Under the pieces are notes generated by a model, which was not told the DNA's origin, did no database searches, and was given only the letters and a program-made list of their open reading frames with translations. The translations under genes were made by a program, and so were the position numbers. DNA of 43,023 bases from Isosphaeraceae bacterium. GTDB lineage: Bacteria > Planctomycetota > Planctomycetia > Isosphaerales > Isosphaeraceae. Shown in pieces: positions 26,330-34,001 of the stretch; the stretch's first letter is position 1, and each line of letters starts with the position of its first letter. Location of the stretch: contig JARLIH010000138.1 in the NCBI GenBank assembly GCA_031291845.1, positions 64,001 through 107,023 on the forward strand, in the 5' to 3' direction.

Positions 26330-26979
26330 CGGAGCCACTCTCCGAATCGTTGCTCGTACTCTGTCGCGGTGATCGGCACGAAGCGAAGCCGATCGCCGGC
26401 GCGGATCGGGAAGTGGCCGCTGTCAAGGTCCACGATCCGCAGCGGCGTTCGACCGAGGATGTTCCAGCCGCCGGGGGAATCAATGGGGTAAACACCGGTT
26501 TGGCGGCCTGCGATCGCGACCGACCCCGCGCGGACGCGTTTACGCGGGGACGCTCGACGGGGTTGACCAGCGAGAGATTCGGGCAAATATCCCGCGTAGG
26601 GAAACCCGGGCAGGAACCCGACCGCAAAGACCGTGTATTGCTGCGCCGTGTGCGCTTCGACTACGGCTGCCGGGCTGAGTCGCGCGTGCCTGGCGACATC
26701 AGGTAGGTCGATACCATCGTAAAGGACCGGCAACTCGATCGATCGTCCGATTGCCGCTTCGCCGGCACCGGCCTCGAGCAAGCTCAAGTGCCGGCAGAGC
26801 GCGTTCCAGTTCACGGTCTCCGGCTCCGGAAAGACCGCCACGCTGCGATACGCCGGCACTACGTCCAGGATCGCAGGCCACTTTTGCGCGCGTACGGCGG
26901 CCGCCCAAGATGCTGCTGCCTGTTCCGTTTCGAAACTGGCGAGTAGTGCACGATCGCCCAGCGGCTCGATGCGAGGCAT
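26326..26979 (-). CDS. pxpB: 5-oxoprolinase subunit PxpB (KipI-like)
   Basis: The 217-aa protein matches the KipI/allophanate hydrolase subunit 1 family: RIEPLGDRALLASF near the start, SIELPVLYDGIDLPDVAR, the hallmark AVGFLPGFPYAGYLPE, and RASPRKRVRAGSVAIAG, GVYPIDSPGGWNILGRTP. It is the ATP-using partner in the PxpABC 5-oxoprolinase. The ATG at 26979 has a GGGGGG run 6 nt upstream; the frame back to 27093 lacks family sequence. It is the first gene of pxpBAC and sits right after an extended -10 promoter candidate. Divergent from the exported protein gene at 27114. Confidence 0.93.
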   Translation of the reverse strand: MPRIEPLGDRALLASFETEQAAASWAAAVRAQKWPAILDVVPAYRSVAVFPEPETVNWNALCRHLSLLEAGAGEAAIGRSIELPVLYDGIDLPDVARHARLSPAAVVEAHTAQQYTVFAVGFLPGFPYAGYLPESLAGQPRRASPRKRVRAGSVAIAGRQTGVYPIDSPGGWNILGRTPLRIVDLDSGHFPIRAGDRLRFVPITATEYEQRFGEWLR

Positions 26980-27009
26980 GGCCAGCCCCCCGGAATCATC
27001 CTTCCGGGG

Positions 27010-27018
27010 ATTGTAACA
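27010..27018 (-). promoter_or_regulatory. Extended -10 promoter candidate of pxpBAC
   Basis: On the minus strand TGTTACAAT matches the extended -10 pattern TGnTATAAT with one change. It lies 31 nt before the pxpB ATG. No good -35 is visible. Confidence 0.4.
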
Positions 27019-27113
27019 CACGCGACGGAAGCCGTTGAGCGGCGCTCCCCCTACAAGACCCGGACCGGTAGAATCAAATGTGGTCACATCCACGCCTTGC
27101 TAAGGAGAACGCC

Positions 27114-28304
27114 ATGCCCGCCTGGGTGCTCGCCCTCGGACTCGCGGCGCTAACGGCGGGAAAGCCCGATACGCCAGCGGACGCCCTCACGCTCCGGGAC
27201 GGCAAGGTCGTGCTCGGCCAGGCCATCGAGCCTGCTCCGCGAGGAACTTTCCTTTTCGTGGTTCGCCGGGCATGGGTGGAAGCCCATTTACCGGACCTCG
27301 CCAAGCGGTGGGAAGCCGACGAAAGAATAATGGCCCGCCGCGCGGAAGCCCTGCGACGCGTCCGGCTTGAGGCGTGGAAACGCGACCGTGGCGGCGTTGC
27401 CGAGCCGAGTGACCGGATCGTGTCCTGGATCGATCGGGAGCTCGCTCGGCTGGATCCCGCACACCGAACGGCGTCGCCCCTGATGCTGGTGAACCTACCG
27501 CTTGGCCAGGTTCAAAAACTCGAACGAAAACCACGGCCGGCCGGCCGCCAACTCCGCCTGGGATGGCTCCTGGGCTTGAAGGGCGTGGAGGAAATGTCGC
27601 TCGCCAAGCTGAGCGATGCGCTGGAGGACCGCGGCTTCGCTCCGGGCTCGACCGCACCGGCGATGGTCGACCGCCTCCTCCCGATCCCGGTGGAATCCGA
27701 CGAGCGGTGGCTCGCACGGCGCGCGGCGACCGAGGCCGCGTACGACACGGACCTGCGTTTTATCCGCATTCAGCAGCTCGTCTTGCCGGAACCGGTGCCG
27801 GGACAGCCCTTGGACGCAAAGACGGCACTCTCGGCCCTGCCTGAGTTGACGAAGCTGCTGACGGGCGATGCCGTCGACCCGTTGCCTGCACGGCTTCGTG
27901 ACGTCGCCGCGCGGGGCCGTGTCGGGGCAGTCGTGACCCGGCAGGCGACCAGTCCCGACCTCGAAAACGTCACCGTCGAGATGGTGCTTTGGGTCCACGG
28001 GCCGGGCGACCGGTGGTCGCCGTTCGGATCGAGGTCCGTGACGGTTGGCGCCGCCGACCTCAAGGACAACGACGGCAAGGACCTCGCCGAAGACCCGCAG
28101 GTGCAGATGGCCTTTCGGTTCATCGAGAGTCTCGGCCTCGGGCAAGTCCCGGCCGACGTGCGCCAGAAAGGATTGAACATCGGTGCCGCGACGAGGCAAG
28201 CGTTGGCGCAGACGAGGAGTCTCTTCCAGGAGGACCTCGCCAAGCTCGCGCTCTCGATCGAGGACGGCCCCAGCGCCCCCGCCGGTCCGAAGGGCGGTCC
28301 CTGA
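27114..28304 (+). CDS. Exported protein of unknown function
   Basis: The 396-aa protein starts with a signal peptide (MPAWVLALGLAALTAG). The mature part opens with TLRDGKVVLGQAIEPAPRG, a beta-strand pattern seen at the start of many planctomycete exported proteins that sense or bind something. A helical, charged region and an LGWLLGLKGVEEMSLAKL segment follow. A later part reads ENVTVEMVLWVHGPGDRW. I recognise no catalytic motif and no family. The start at 27114 has AAGGAG exactly 6 nt upstream; the in-frame ATG at 27078 is less likely. It is 135 nt before fabI on the same strand, which has its own predicted promoter. Confidence 0.75.
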   Translation: MPAWVLALGLAALTAGKPDTPADALTLRDGKVVLGQAIEPAPRGTFLFVVRRAWVEAHLPDLAKRWEADERIMARRAEALRRVRLEAWKRDRGGVAEPSDRIVSWIDRELARLDPAHRTASPLMLVNLPLGQVQKLERKPRPAGRQLRLGWLLGLKGVEEMSLAKLSDALEDRGFAPGSTAPAMVDRLLPIPVESDERWLARRAATEAAYDTDLRFIRIQQLVLPEPVPGQPLDAKTALSALPELTKLLTGDAVDPLPARLRDVAARGRVGAVVTRQATSPDLENVTVEMVLWVHGPGDRWSPFGSRSVTVGAADLKDNDGKDLAEDPQVQMAFRFIESLGLGQVPADVRQKGLNIGAATRQALAQTRSLFQEDLAKLALSIEDGPSAPAGPKGGP

Positions 28305-28349
28305 GGCAGCATCGGGTTTGGCCGGCTCTCCCCCGGCGTGAAAGACCGA

Positions 28350-28378
28350 TTGTGAGCGACGACGCGCGGGGTTATCCT
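28350..28378 (+). promoter_or_regulatory. Predicted promoter of fabI
   Basis: TTGTGA (28350-28355) and TATCCT (28373-28378) are 17 nt apart, giving a leader of about 55 nt to the fabI ATG. Moderate match. Confidence 0.45.
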
Positions 28379-28439
28379 GATCGTCGCTACGGGGTTAACC
28401 AGTCAAGGCCGCGCCGCGGAATGGAAAGGGGTCGAGCGG

Positions 28440-29252
28440 ATGGGTTTGTTCACCGGTAAAAAGGGATTGGTCCTCGGTGTGGCCAACGATTATAGCATCG
28501 CGTGGGCCATCAGTCAGAAGTTGCTCGAGCAGGGGGCAGAGATCGGTTTCACCCACTTGCCGGGCGACAAGATGGAACGGCGCGTGCGAAAGCTCGCCGA
28601 CCCCATCGGCGCGAAGCTCATCACATCGTGCGACGTGCAGAAGGACGAAGACGTGGCGCGCGTGTTCGCGCAGGCGCGTGAGACTTACGGGGCCCTCGAC
28701 TTCGTACTCCACTCCATCGCATTTGCGCCGATTGACGACATCAAGTGCAATTTCGTCAATGCGAGCCGCGAAGGCTTCAAGACGGCGATGGACATCAGCG
28801 TCTATTCCCTGGCGATCGTTGCGCGGCACGCGGCCGAGTCGATGCCGAACGGCGGCGCGATCGAGACGCTTACGTATTTCGGCGGCGAGCGCGTGGTCTC
28901 GGGATATAACATGATGGGCGTCTGCAAGGCGGCCCTCGACGCGGCCGTGCGCTACCTGGCCTACGACCTCGGGCCCAAGAACATTCGCGTGAACGCGGTT
29001 TCGGCCGGACCGGTCAAGACGCTCGCCGCGTCGGCCGTGGGCGACTCCGACAAGCTCGCGGGCTTGTACGAGGCGGTCTCGCCGCTCGGCCGCAACATCA
29101 CGCGGGAAGAGGTTGGCTCCGCGGGCATGTTTCTGCTATCCGACCTCGCCAGCGGAATCACCGGCGAGATCCTGCACGTGGACTGCGGCTACAACGTCAT
29201 GGGCTCGCCGGGTCGCGCGATCGAGGCGGCCAAGGCCGGGGCCACGCTTTGA
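28440..29252 (+). CDS. fabI: Enoyl-[acyl-carrier-protein] reductase FabI
   Basis: The 270-aa protein is FabI, the NADH-dependent reductase that completes each round of fatty acid elongation. It shows GVANDYSIAWAISQKL (13-28), the cofactor-binding variant of short-chain dehydrogenases, the CDV-containing strand (64-66), SIAFAP (92-97), TYFGGERVVSGYNMMGVCKA (145-164) with Tyr146, catalytic Tyr156 and Lys163 at the same numbers as in Escherichia coli FabI, and RVNAVSAGPVKTLAAS. This is the classical triclosan-target family. It is followed by a Nudix gene whose TTG start overlaps its stop codon. Confidence 0.95.
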   Translation: MGLFTGKKGLVLGVANDYSIAWAISQKLLEQGAEIGFTHLPGDKMERRVRKLADPIGAKLITSCDVQKDEDVARVFAQARETYGALDFVLHSIAFAPIDDIKCNFVNASREGFKTAMDISVYSLAIVARHAAESMPNGGAIETLTYFGGERVVSGYNMMGVCKAALDAAVRYLAYDLGPKNIRVNAVSAGPVKTLAASAVGDSDKLAGLYEAVSPLGRNITREEVGSAGMFLLSDLASGITGEILHVDCGYNVMGSPGRAIEAAKAGATL

Positions 29253-29650
29253 GCGAGGAAGAGCGACCCCTCCGCGTCGGGATTGGCCTGATCGCACGCG
29301 GTGGCCGATACCTCGTTCGGCAACGGCCGCCGGGGAGCATCATGGAGGGTGTCTGGGAATTCCCCGGGGGGAAGTGCGAACCCGGGGAATCGCCCGAGCA
29401 CGCGACGATGCGAGAGTGCTTCGAGGAAACCGGGCGGGACGTGTCGGTCGACCGTCTTCGGCGCGTCGTCGTGCACCGTTATCCGCACGGTTGGATCGAG
29501 CTATCGTTCTTCGATTGCAGCCTCAGCGACGACGCCGCGGAGCCGGCCGAGGGGTCGGGCTTCGTCTGGATTGACGCCGCGGATCTGCGAACGCTATCCT
29601 TTCCGGGCGCGAACGAGGCGATCCTGGACGAGCTGTGCGCGCCCGGTTAG
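29249..29650 (+). CDS. Nudix hydrolase (MutT-like)
   Basis: The 133-aa protein holds a full Nudix box at 41-63: GKCEPGESPEHATMRECFEE followed by TGR, matching Gx5Ex7REUxEExGU with Arg55, Glu56, Glu59 and Glu60. Before it lies RYLVRQRPPGSIMEGVWEFP, typical of MutT/CtfA-type 8-oxo-dGTP or nucleotide pyrophosphohydrolases. The likely job is clearing damaged or excess nucleotides, though Nudix substrates cannot be assigned reliably from sequence. The chosen TTG start gives a 4-nt overlap with fabI; no ATG precedes the box in this frame. The gene ends before a strong stem-loop at 29682-29719. Confidence 0.85.
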   Translation: MSEEERPLRVGIGLIARGGRYLVRQRPPGSIMEGVWEFPGGKCEPGESPEHATMRECFEETGRDVSVDRLRRVVVHRYPHGWIELSFFDCSLSDDAAEPAEGSGFVWIDAADLRTLSFPGANEAILDELCAPG

Positions 29651-29681
29651 ACGCGATTCCAGCTCGGCCGCGCAGCAACGG

Positions 29682-29719
29682 GTCTCATCGCCCCCGCTAA
29701 CCTGCCGGGGCGATGAGAC
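29682..29719. terminator. Perfect 13-bp stem-loop between convergent genes
   Basis: GTCTCATCGCCCC (29682-29694) and GGGGCGATGAGAC (29707-29719) are exact reverse complements around a 12-nt loop. It lies between the Nudix gene (ends 29650) and clpP (ends 29741), which face each other, so it can serve as a terminator for both strands. There is no T-tract on either side; the very stable stem is the main argument. Confidence 0.6.
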
Positions 29720-29740
29720 TCGAGCGGACGCCACCTGCTT

Positions 29741-30355
29741 TTACGGAATGCGCTCGGGATTGACCGGGATCGGCGGCTCGCGGTCGACGACGTTGTCGAT
29801 GAGCCCGTAGTCGCGCGCTTCCTCCGGGGACATGAACCGGTCGCGGTCGGTGTCCTCTTGGAGGCGCTCCAGGGTCTGGCCGGTGTGCCTCATGTAGATT
29901 TCGTTGAGCTGCTTTTTCATGCGGATGAACTCTTCCGCATGGATCATGATGTCGGTCGCGGTCCCTTCCATGCCGGCGAGCGGCTGGTGGATCATGATGC
30001 GGCCGTGGGGCAGGGCATTCCGCTTTCCCTTGGCGCCGGCCGCGAGCAGCAACGAGCCCATGCTGGCGCACTGCCCGATGCAGTACGTGGCGACGTCGCA
30101 CGACACCCACTGCATGGTGTCGTAGATCGCCAGCCCCGCGGTCACGCTGCCGCCGGGGCTGTTGATGTAGAGGTGGATGTCGGCCTTCGCGTCCTGGTGC
30201 GCGAGCACCAGCATTTGGGCGACGATCAAGTTCGACACGTTGTCGTCGATCGCCGAGCCGAGGATGATGATGCGGTCTTGGAGCAGGCGGGAGTAGATAT
30301 CCATCGCCCGCTCTTCGCGACCGCTCCGTTCGATCACGATCGGGATCAGTGGCAT
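29741..30355 (-). CDS. clpP: ATP-dependent Clp protease proteolytic subunit ClpP (second copy)
   Basis: The 204-aa serine protease is a ClpP with full catalytic triad: Ser98 in [15 protein letters not shown], His123 in IMIHQPLAG and Asp172 in [17 protein letters not shown]. The start [20 protein letters not shown] is typical of canonical ClpP. It forms tetradecameric barrels fed by ClpX or ClpA, which are not in the window. The ATG at 30355 has AAGGGA 7 nt upstream. It is the last gene of the tRNA-Gly, tig, clpP, clpP cluster, 55 nt after the other clpP, and converges on the Nudix gene over the 29682-29719 stem-loop. Confidence 0.95.
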   Translation of the reverse strand: MPLIPIVIERSGREERAMDIYSRLLQDRIIILGSAIDDNVSNLIVAQMLVLAHQDAKADIHLYINSPGGSVTAGLAIYDTMQWVSCDVATYCIGQCASMGSLLLAAGAKGKRNALPHGRIMIHQPLAGMEGTATDIMIHAEEFIRMKKQLNEIYMRHTGQTLERLQEDTDRDRFMSPEEARDYGLIDNVVDREPPIPVNPERIP

Positions 30356-30410
30356 GAGTCGTTCCCTTAGACGAGTTTGCGCCGGTCGGTTCGCGCCGCG
30401 AATGTGCTGA

Positions 30411-31043
30411 TCAACTGGTCGCCGGCCCCTTGGCGTCGGCACTGGGAATGTGGCCGACGACCTCGTCGACCAGGCCATACTCCTTCGCCTGGACCGCGTT
30501 CAGGTAGCGGTCGCGTTCCGTGTCGCGGGCGACCTGTTCGATCGGCTGTCCGGTATGTTTGGCCAGGATCTCGTTGATGTCTTTTTTGTTGGCCAGGATC
30601 TCTTGGGCCTGGATTTCGATGTCGGAAATCTGCCCCCCGACCTGGCCATAGGGCTGGTGAATCATCACCTTCGAGTGAGGCAGCGCATAGCGCCGCCCTT
30701 TCGTGCCGCCGGCCAGAAGGACGGCCGCGCCCGAGGCGGCCATGCCGATGCAGTACGTCGCGACCGGGCAGTCAATGAACTGCATCGTGTCGTAGATGGC
30801 CAGCGTGCTCGACACGCTGCCGCCGGGGCTGTTGATGTAGAAGCTGATCCCCTGCGTGCGGTTCTCGAACTGCAAGAAGAGGAATTTCATCACCGTCATG
30901 TTGGCGACGGCATCGTTGATGACCCCCTCGAGGAAGACGATCCGGTTTTCGAGGAGGAGGTCGCCCAGGGTCATCTGGCGTTGCCGGGCGTAGTCACGGT
31001 AGCGCTGAAGGCTCGGCGCTGTGAGCGAATTGTCGACGAACAT
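30411..31043 (-). CDS. clpP: ClpP-family protease (first copy, divergent active-site loop)
   Basis: The 210-aa ClpP paralogue has Ser104 in [20 protein letters not shown], His129 in [13 protein letters not shown] and Asp178 in [17 protein letters not shown], so the triad is complete. The residue after the nucleophile is Gly instead of the usual Met (ASM), and the N-terminus, [20 protein letters not shown], differs from canonical ClpP, resembling the second ClpP type seen in several phyla. Two ClpPs side by side suggest a mixed or regulated barrel, as in cyanobacteria and mycobacteria. It lies 93 nt after trigger factor. The ATG at 31043 has AAGGGA 8 nt upstream; the frame back to 31109 lacks homologous sequence. 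Confidence 0.9.
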   Translation of the reverse strand: MFVDNSLTAPSLQRYRDYARQRQMTLGDLLLENRIVFLEGVINDAVANMTVMKFLFLQFENRTQGISFYINSPGGSVSSTLAIYDTMQFIDCPVATYCIGMAASGAAVLLAGGTKGRRYALPHSKVMIHQPYGQVGGQISDIEIQAQEILANKKDINEILAKHTGQPIEQVARDTERDRYLNAVQAKEYGLVDEVVGHIPSADAKGPATS

Positions 31044-31136
31044 GGGCCTTGTCCCTTGGAGATCAAGGCCCGCCCGCCGCGACCGAAGTCGGGCGGTACG
31101 GGCCGGCACAAGTGATCCGGGATTGCGAGGAATGCG

Positions 31137-32663
31137 TCAGGACACAGGCTCGCCTTCGTCTTCCGAGCTCGCTGCCGCGGCAGCCTCGGCCTCGGCGACA
31201 TCTTCGGCGCTCGCGGCGGTCTGGTCGAGCGTCTCGACCGCCTGCTCCTCGACGAGGGGCACTTCCTCGAACTTGATGTACTCCATGATGCGGTCGAGCG
31301 TCTTCTGCTCGAGGATCTGCGTGGCGAGTCCCTCCGCCAGTCCTTCCTTTTCGATACGGGCTCGGACTCGCCTCGGGCTCTCGTCATTCCGCGCGGCTAT
31401 CCGTTCAATCTCGAACTCGAAATCGTCGTCCTCGACCTTGATCTCTTCCGCGTCGGCGATCTTTGCCAGGATGAAAAACTCCTTGAGGCTACGGAGGGTC
31501 GACTCGTGCGCGTTGGCACGGATCTCCGCCTCTCGGGCGCGGATCTGGACGTCGCTGAGGCCTCCCTGGCGCATCTCCATGACGAGGCGACGGATCGTGG
31601 ACTTTTCTTGCCGTCCGACCAGGTCCTTGGGCAACTCGAACGGCACCTCGGCAATCAGCTTGTCCATGATCTCGCGACGCATGGTTTGACGCTTTTGCGT
31701 CTCCAGGCGGCGATCCAGCACGCCTCGCAATGCCTCGCGCAGTTCCTCCGCGCTATCGAAGCCGATCTCGTCGAGGAACGATCGGTTGACCTCCGGCAGA
31801 CGGATCTGCTTGAGGTCCTTGACCACGAACTCGACCCGAACCTCCTGACCCCGGAGGGCGGGATTCGCCGAGCCTGAGCCGATTTCGGCCGTGGCCTCAC
31901 GGGTATCGCCGGCCTTGGCGCCCGTCAGGGCCTCGGCCAGCTTGGGCACGCGCCCGTCTTGGAACCGCATTTCCGGCTGGAGACGGAACTGGGTTTCCTT
32001 GAACTCGTTAAGAGTTTCGCCGTCGCGCTCGAAACGGATGTCGGCGATGACGTAGTCACCGACCTCCGCACTCCCATCCAGCTTGGGCACGATCTGGGCA
32101 TACCGCTCGAGAAACGAGTTCAACTGGGCGTCGATGTCCGCTTCCGTGATCACCTTCGTCGGCCGATTGACCACCAACGCTTTGTAGGCCGGCAGATCGA
32201 AGTCGGGCCGCACCTCAACTTCAATCTCGAAATTCATCGGACCATCGTCCGGCAGCGTGATGGCTTCCACGTCGAGATCGGGCGGGGCAATGGGGTCGAT
32301 CTTGTAGTCCTCGTCCAACTGCTCGAGTGCAGACATCAGCAGCGTGGACTTCACCTGCCCCGAAACTTGCTTGCGGAACCGGCGCTCGACTAATTGACGT
32401 GGAGCGTGACCTGGCCGGAATCCCGGGACGACCGCCTCGCGCGTCATCTCTTTGAGGGAGTCTTGAAATTGACGGTCGATGTCCGACCGGGCGATCGCGA
32501 CTTTCACGTGTTTCCGGCACGGACCAACGTCCGTGATTTTCACGTCGAGATCAAGCTTCGGCTTCTCGATCTCGGTCTCGGTCCCGGCGACTGGCGCGGT
32601 CGCGCCTTCTATTGCCTCGTCGGTGCTGTTGGGCGATTCGAGGTCTTGCTCGCCGGTGCTCAT
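31137..32663 (-). CDS. tig: Trigger factor (ribosome-associated chaperone)
   Basis: The 508-aa protein is trigger factor. The N-terminal ribosome-binding region shows the signature GFRPGHAPRQLVERRF (81-96). The middle peptidyl-prolyl isomerase (FKBP-like) part contains GDYVIADIRF, and the C-terminal helical chaperone region follows. An extra acidic N-terminal extension (about 1-38, rich in Glu, Thr and Ser) and an acidic Ala/Glu tail are longer than in Escherichia coli trigger factor (432 aa). The ATG at 32663 has GAGGAA 8 nt upstream. It precedes two clpP genes, the classic tig-clp cluster, and lies 101 nt downstream of tRNA-Gly on the same strand. Confidence 0.93.
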   Translation of the reverse strand: MSTGEQDLESPNSTDEAIEGATAPVAGTETEIEKPKLDLDVKITDVGPCRKHVKVAIARSDIDRQFQDSLKEMTREAVVPGFRPGHAPRQLVERRFRKQVSGQVKSTLLMSALEQLDEDYKIDPIAPPDLDVEAITLPDDGPMNFEIEVEVRPDFDLPAYKALVVNRPTKVITEADIDAQLNSFLERYAQIVPKLDGSAEVGDYVIADIRFERDGETLNEFKETQFRLQPEMRFQDGRVPKLAEALTGAKAGDTREATAEIGSGSANPALRGQEVRVEFVVKDLKQIRLPEVNRSFLDEIGFDSAEELREALRGVLDRRLETQKRQTMRREIMDKLIAEVPFELPKDLVGRQEKSTIRRLVMEMRQGGLSDVQIRAREAEIRANAHESTLRSLKEFFILAKIADAEEIKVEDDDFEFEIERIAARNDESPRRVRARIEKEGLAEGLATQILEQKTLDRIMEYIKFEEVPLVEEQAVETLDQTAASAEDVAEAEAAAAASSEDEGEPVS

Positions 32664-32764
32664 CTGGGGCTTCCTCAAGTTCGTCGGGCTGACGGCTTGG
32701 GACGCCATCACGCACCCGACGCGCTCGAGCGTAAGCCGTCAGCCCCGTTCTCACCACGGACAAG

Positions 32765-32836
32765 AGCGGGAGATGGGATTTGAACCCACGACAACCACGT
32801 TGGCAACGTGGTGCTCTACCCCTGAGCTACTCCCGC
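32765..32836 (-). tRNA. tRNA-Gly (anticodon GCC)
   Basis: On the minus strand the 72-nt sequence folds as a tRNA. The acceptor stem GCGGGAG pairs with CTCCCGC (discriminator T), the D arm is AGCTCAGGGGTAGAGC, the anticodon stem CCACG/CGTGG holds the loop TTGCCAA with anticodon GCC, and the T arm is TGGGTTCAAATCCCA. The 3' CCA is not encoded (CTT follows the discriminator), so it must be added by CCA-adding enzyme. A good promoter lies at 32918-32945 and the trigger factor gene follows after 101 nt, so tRNA and tig may be on one primary transcript. Confidence 0.97.
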
Positions 32837-32917
32837 AGACAGTTCAGACATTGTGCCCAAGAACCTGGAGAGAAGCATGATACGCGTTCACCCCCCGGCT
32901 CGGTCGAGGCAATGGCT

Positions 32918-32945
32918 AGTATAGCGCGGCGACCAGGGAATTCAA
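32918..32945 (-). promoter_or_regulatory. Predicted promoter of tRNA-Gly / tig / clpP
   Basis: On the minus strand TTGAAT (32940-32945) and TATACT (32918-32923) are separated by 16 nt. The start point near 32911 lies about 75 nt before the mature tRNA. One of the strongest sigma70-type matches in the window. Confidence 0.65.
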
Positions 32946-33099
32946 GTCATCTTCGGGGAAAACTCGCCGTGCGCTCTTCGGTTAGATTGCGTTTGCGTGG
33001 GTCGCCCGGCCACGATAACCTGAAAGATTAACCAGCCGACAGGTTCGCCACAAGAAAACCGTCCGCCGCGGCCCGCCGCGGCGTCAGGGTGCCCCACTC

Positions 33100-33753
33100 A
33101 TGGATTATCAGCTTGTGATCGTGCGCGGCCGGAGCGCCGCGCAGGCGCTGCAGCTCACCGACGGCGTGACGACCGTGGGTCGCCATGACGAGTGCCAGCT
33201 TCGAATCAAGTCGTCCCAGGTGAGCCGGAAGCACTGCGAGCTGTTTGAGAAGAAGGGGCTCCTCCTCGTCAAGGACCTCGGCAGCGCGAACGGTACGTTC
33301 GTGAACGGTCAAAAGGTTGACGGACAGCGCGTACTCGAGCCGGGGGACGAGTTGATGATCGGTTCGGTCAAGCTTCGCGTCGAAAAGAAGTCAGGCGCGA
33401 CTCCCGCCCCCGCGGCGGTGACCGCGCCTGCCGCCAAGCCCAGCGATACAGCGGTCGGCGCCCCGGCGACCGAGGCCGCGCCGGCACCGGCGGACGATGA
33501 GTTCGATATCGACTTCGAAGGCGAACCCGAATTGGCGGTCGAGCCAGCCGCGGCAGTCACGGCCGACGTCGGCGGGGACAGCGAGTTCGATGCATTGCTC
33601 AACGATCCAATCCCGTCCTCGGCGCCCGAGGCGGCATCGAAACCCACCCCCGCGCCGGCCACCGAACCCCCGCCCAGCGTCGATAAGGATCTCGCGGAGG
33701 ACGCGGTCGCCGATTTCTTGCTCGATATCAAGTTCGACGAAGACGACCGTTAA
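33100..33753 (+). CDS. FHA-domain protein with acidic short-motif tail
   Basis: The 217-aa protein has one forkhead-associated domain (about 1-95), which binds phosphothreonine. Signature residues are Gly27-Arg28, Ser42/His45 in SSQVSRKHCE, and DLGSANGTFVNGQKV with Asn64. The rest is a Pro/Ala-rich linker holding three separate acidic-hydrophobic patches: DDEFDIDFEGE (132-142), DSEFDALLNDPI (160-171) and VADFLLDIKFDEDD (203-216). These look like short docking motifs. The protein probably reads out Ser/Thr kinase signalling by binding phosphorylated partners. No kinase gene is nearby. The ATG at 33100 is fixed by the domain start; no strong ribosome binding site is seen. Confidence 0.88.
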   Translation: MDYQLVIVRGRSAAQALQLTDGVTTVGRHDECQLRIKSSQVSRKHCELFEKKGLLLVKDLGSANGTFVNGQKVDGQRVLEPGDELMIGSVKLRVEKKSGATPAPAAVTAPAAKPSDTAVGAPATEAAPAPADDEFDIDFEGEPELAVEPAAAVTADVGGDSEFDALLNDPIPSSAPEAASKPTPAPATEPPPSVDKDLAEDAVADFLLDIKFDEDDR

Positions 33754-33809
33754 CTCTCGTTCGCCCGTGTCGTTCGTCCCGGCGGTGGGTACCGTGCTTG
33801 CCCGGTCCG

Positions 33810-33836
33810 GGTGGTCGCGCGCACCGACTTCTTTTT
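33810..33836 (+). terminator. Possible weak intrinsic terminator after the FHA gene
   Basis: GGTG (33810-33813) pairs with CACC (33822-33825), a 4-bp GC-rich stem, followed 3 nt later by a T-rich tract (33829-33836). The stem is short, so this is only a candidate. Confidence 0.3.
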
Positions 33837-34001
33837 GAAGCGCATGTGGCCAGGAGTCAACATGACCTCCTGTGGTCTTGGACAGCCATCCCCTGATGCC
33901 TTAAATAGCTAATGTGAGTTGCAAAAATGCCAGCCTAGCTTTCATGGGACTGTGTTCGCTCATTAAACCTTCGCCTTGTGTCGCATTGGGACTTTACGAC
34001 A

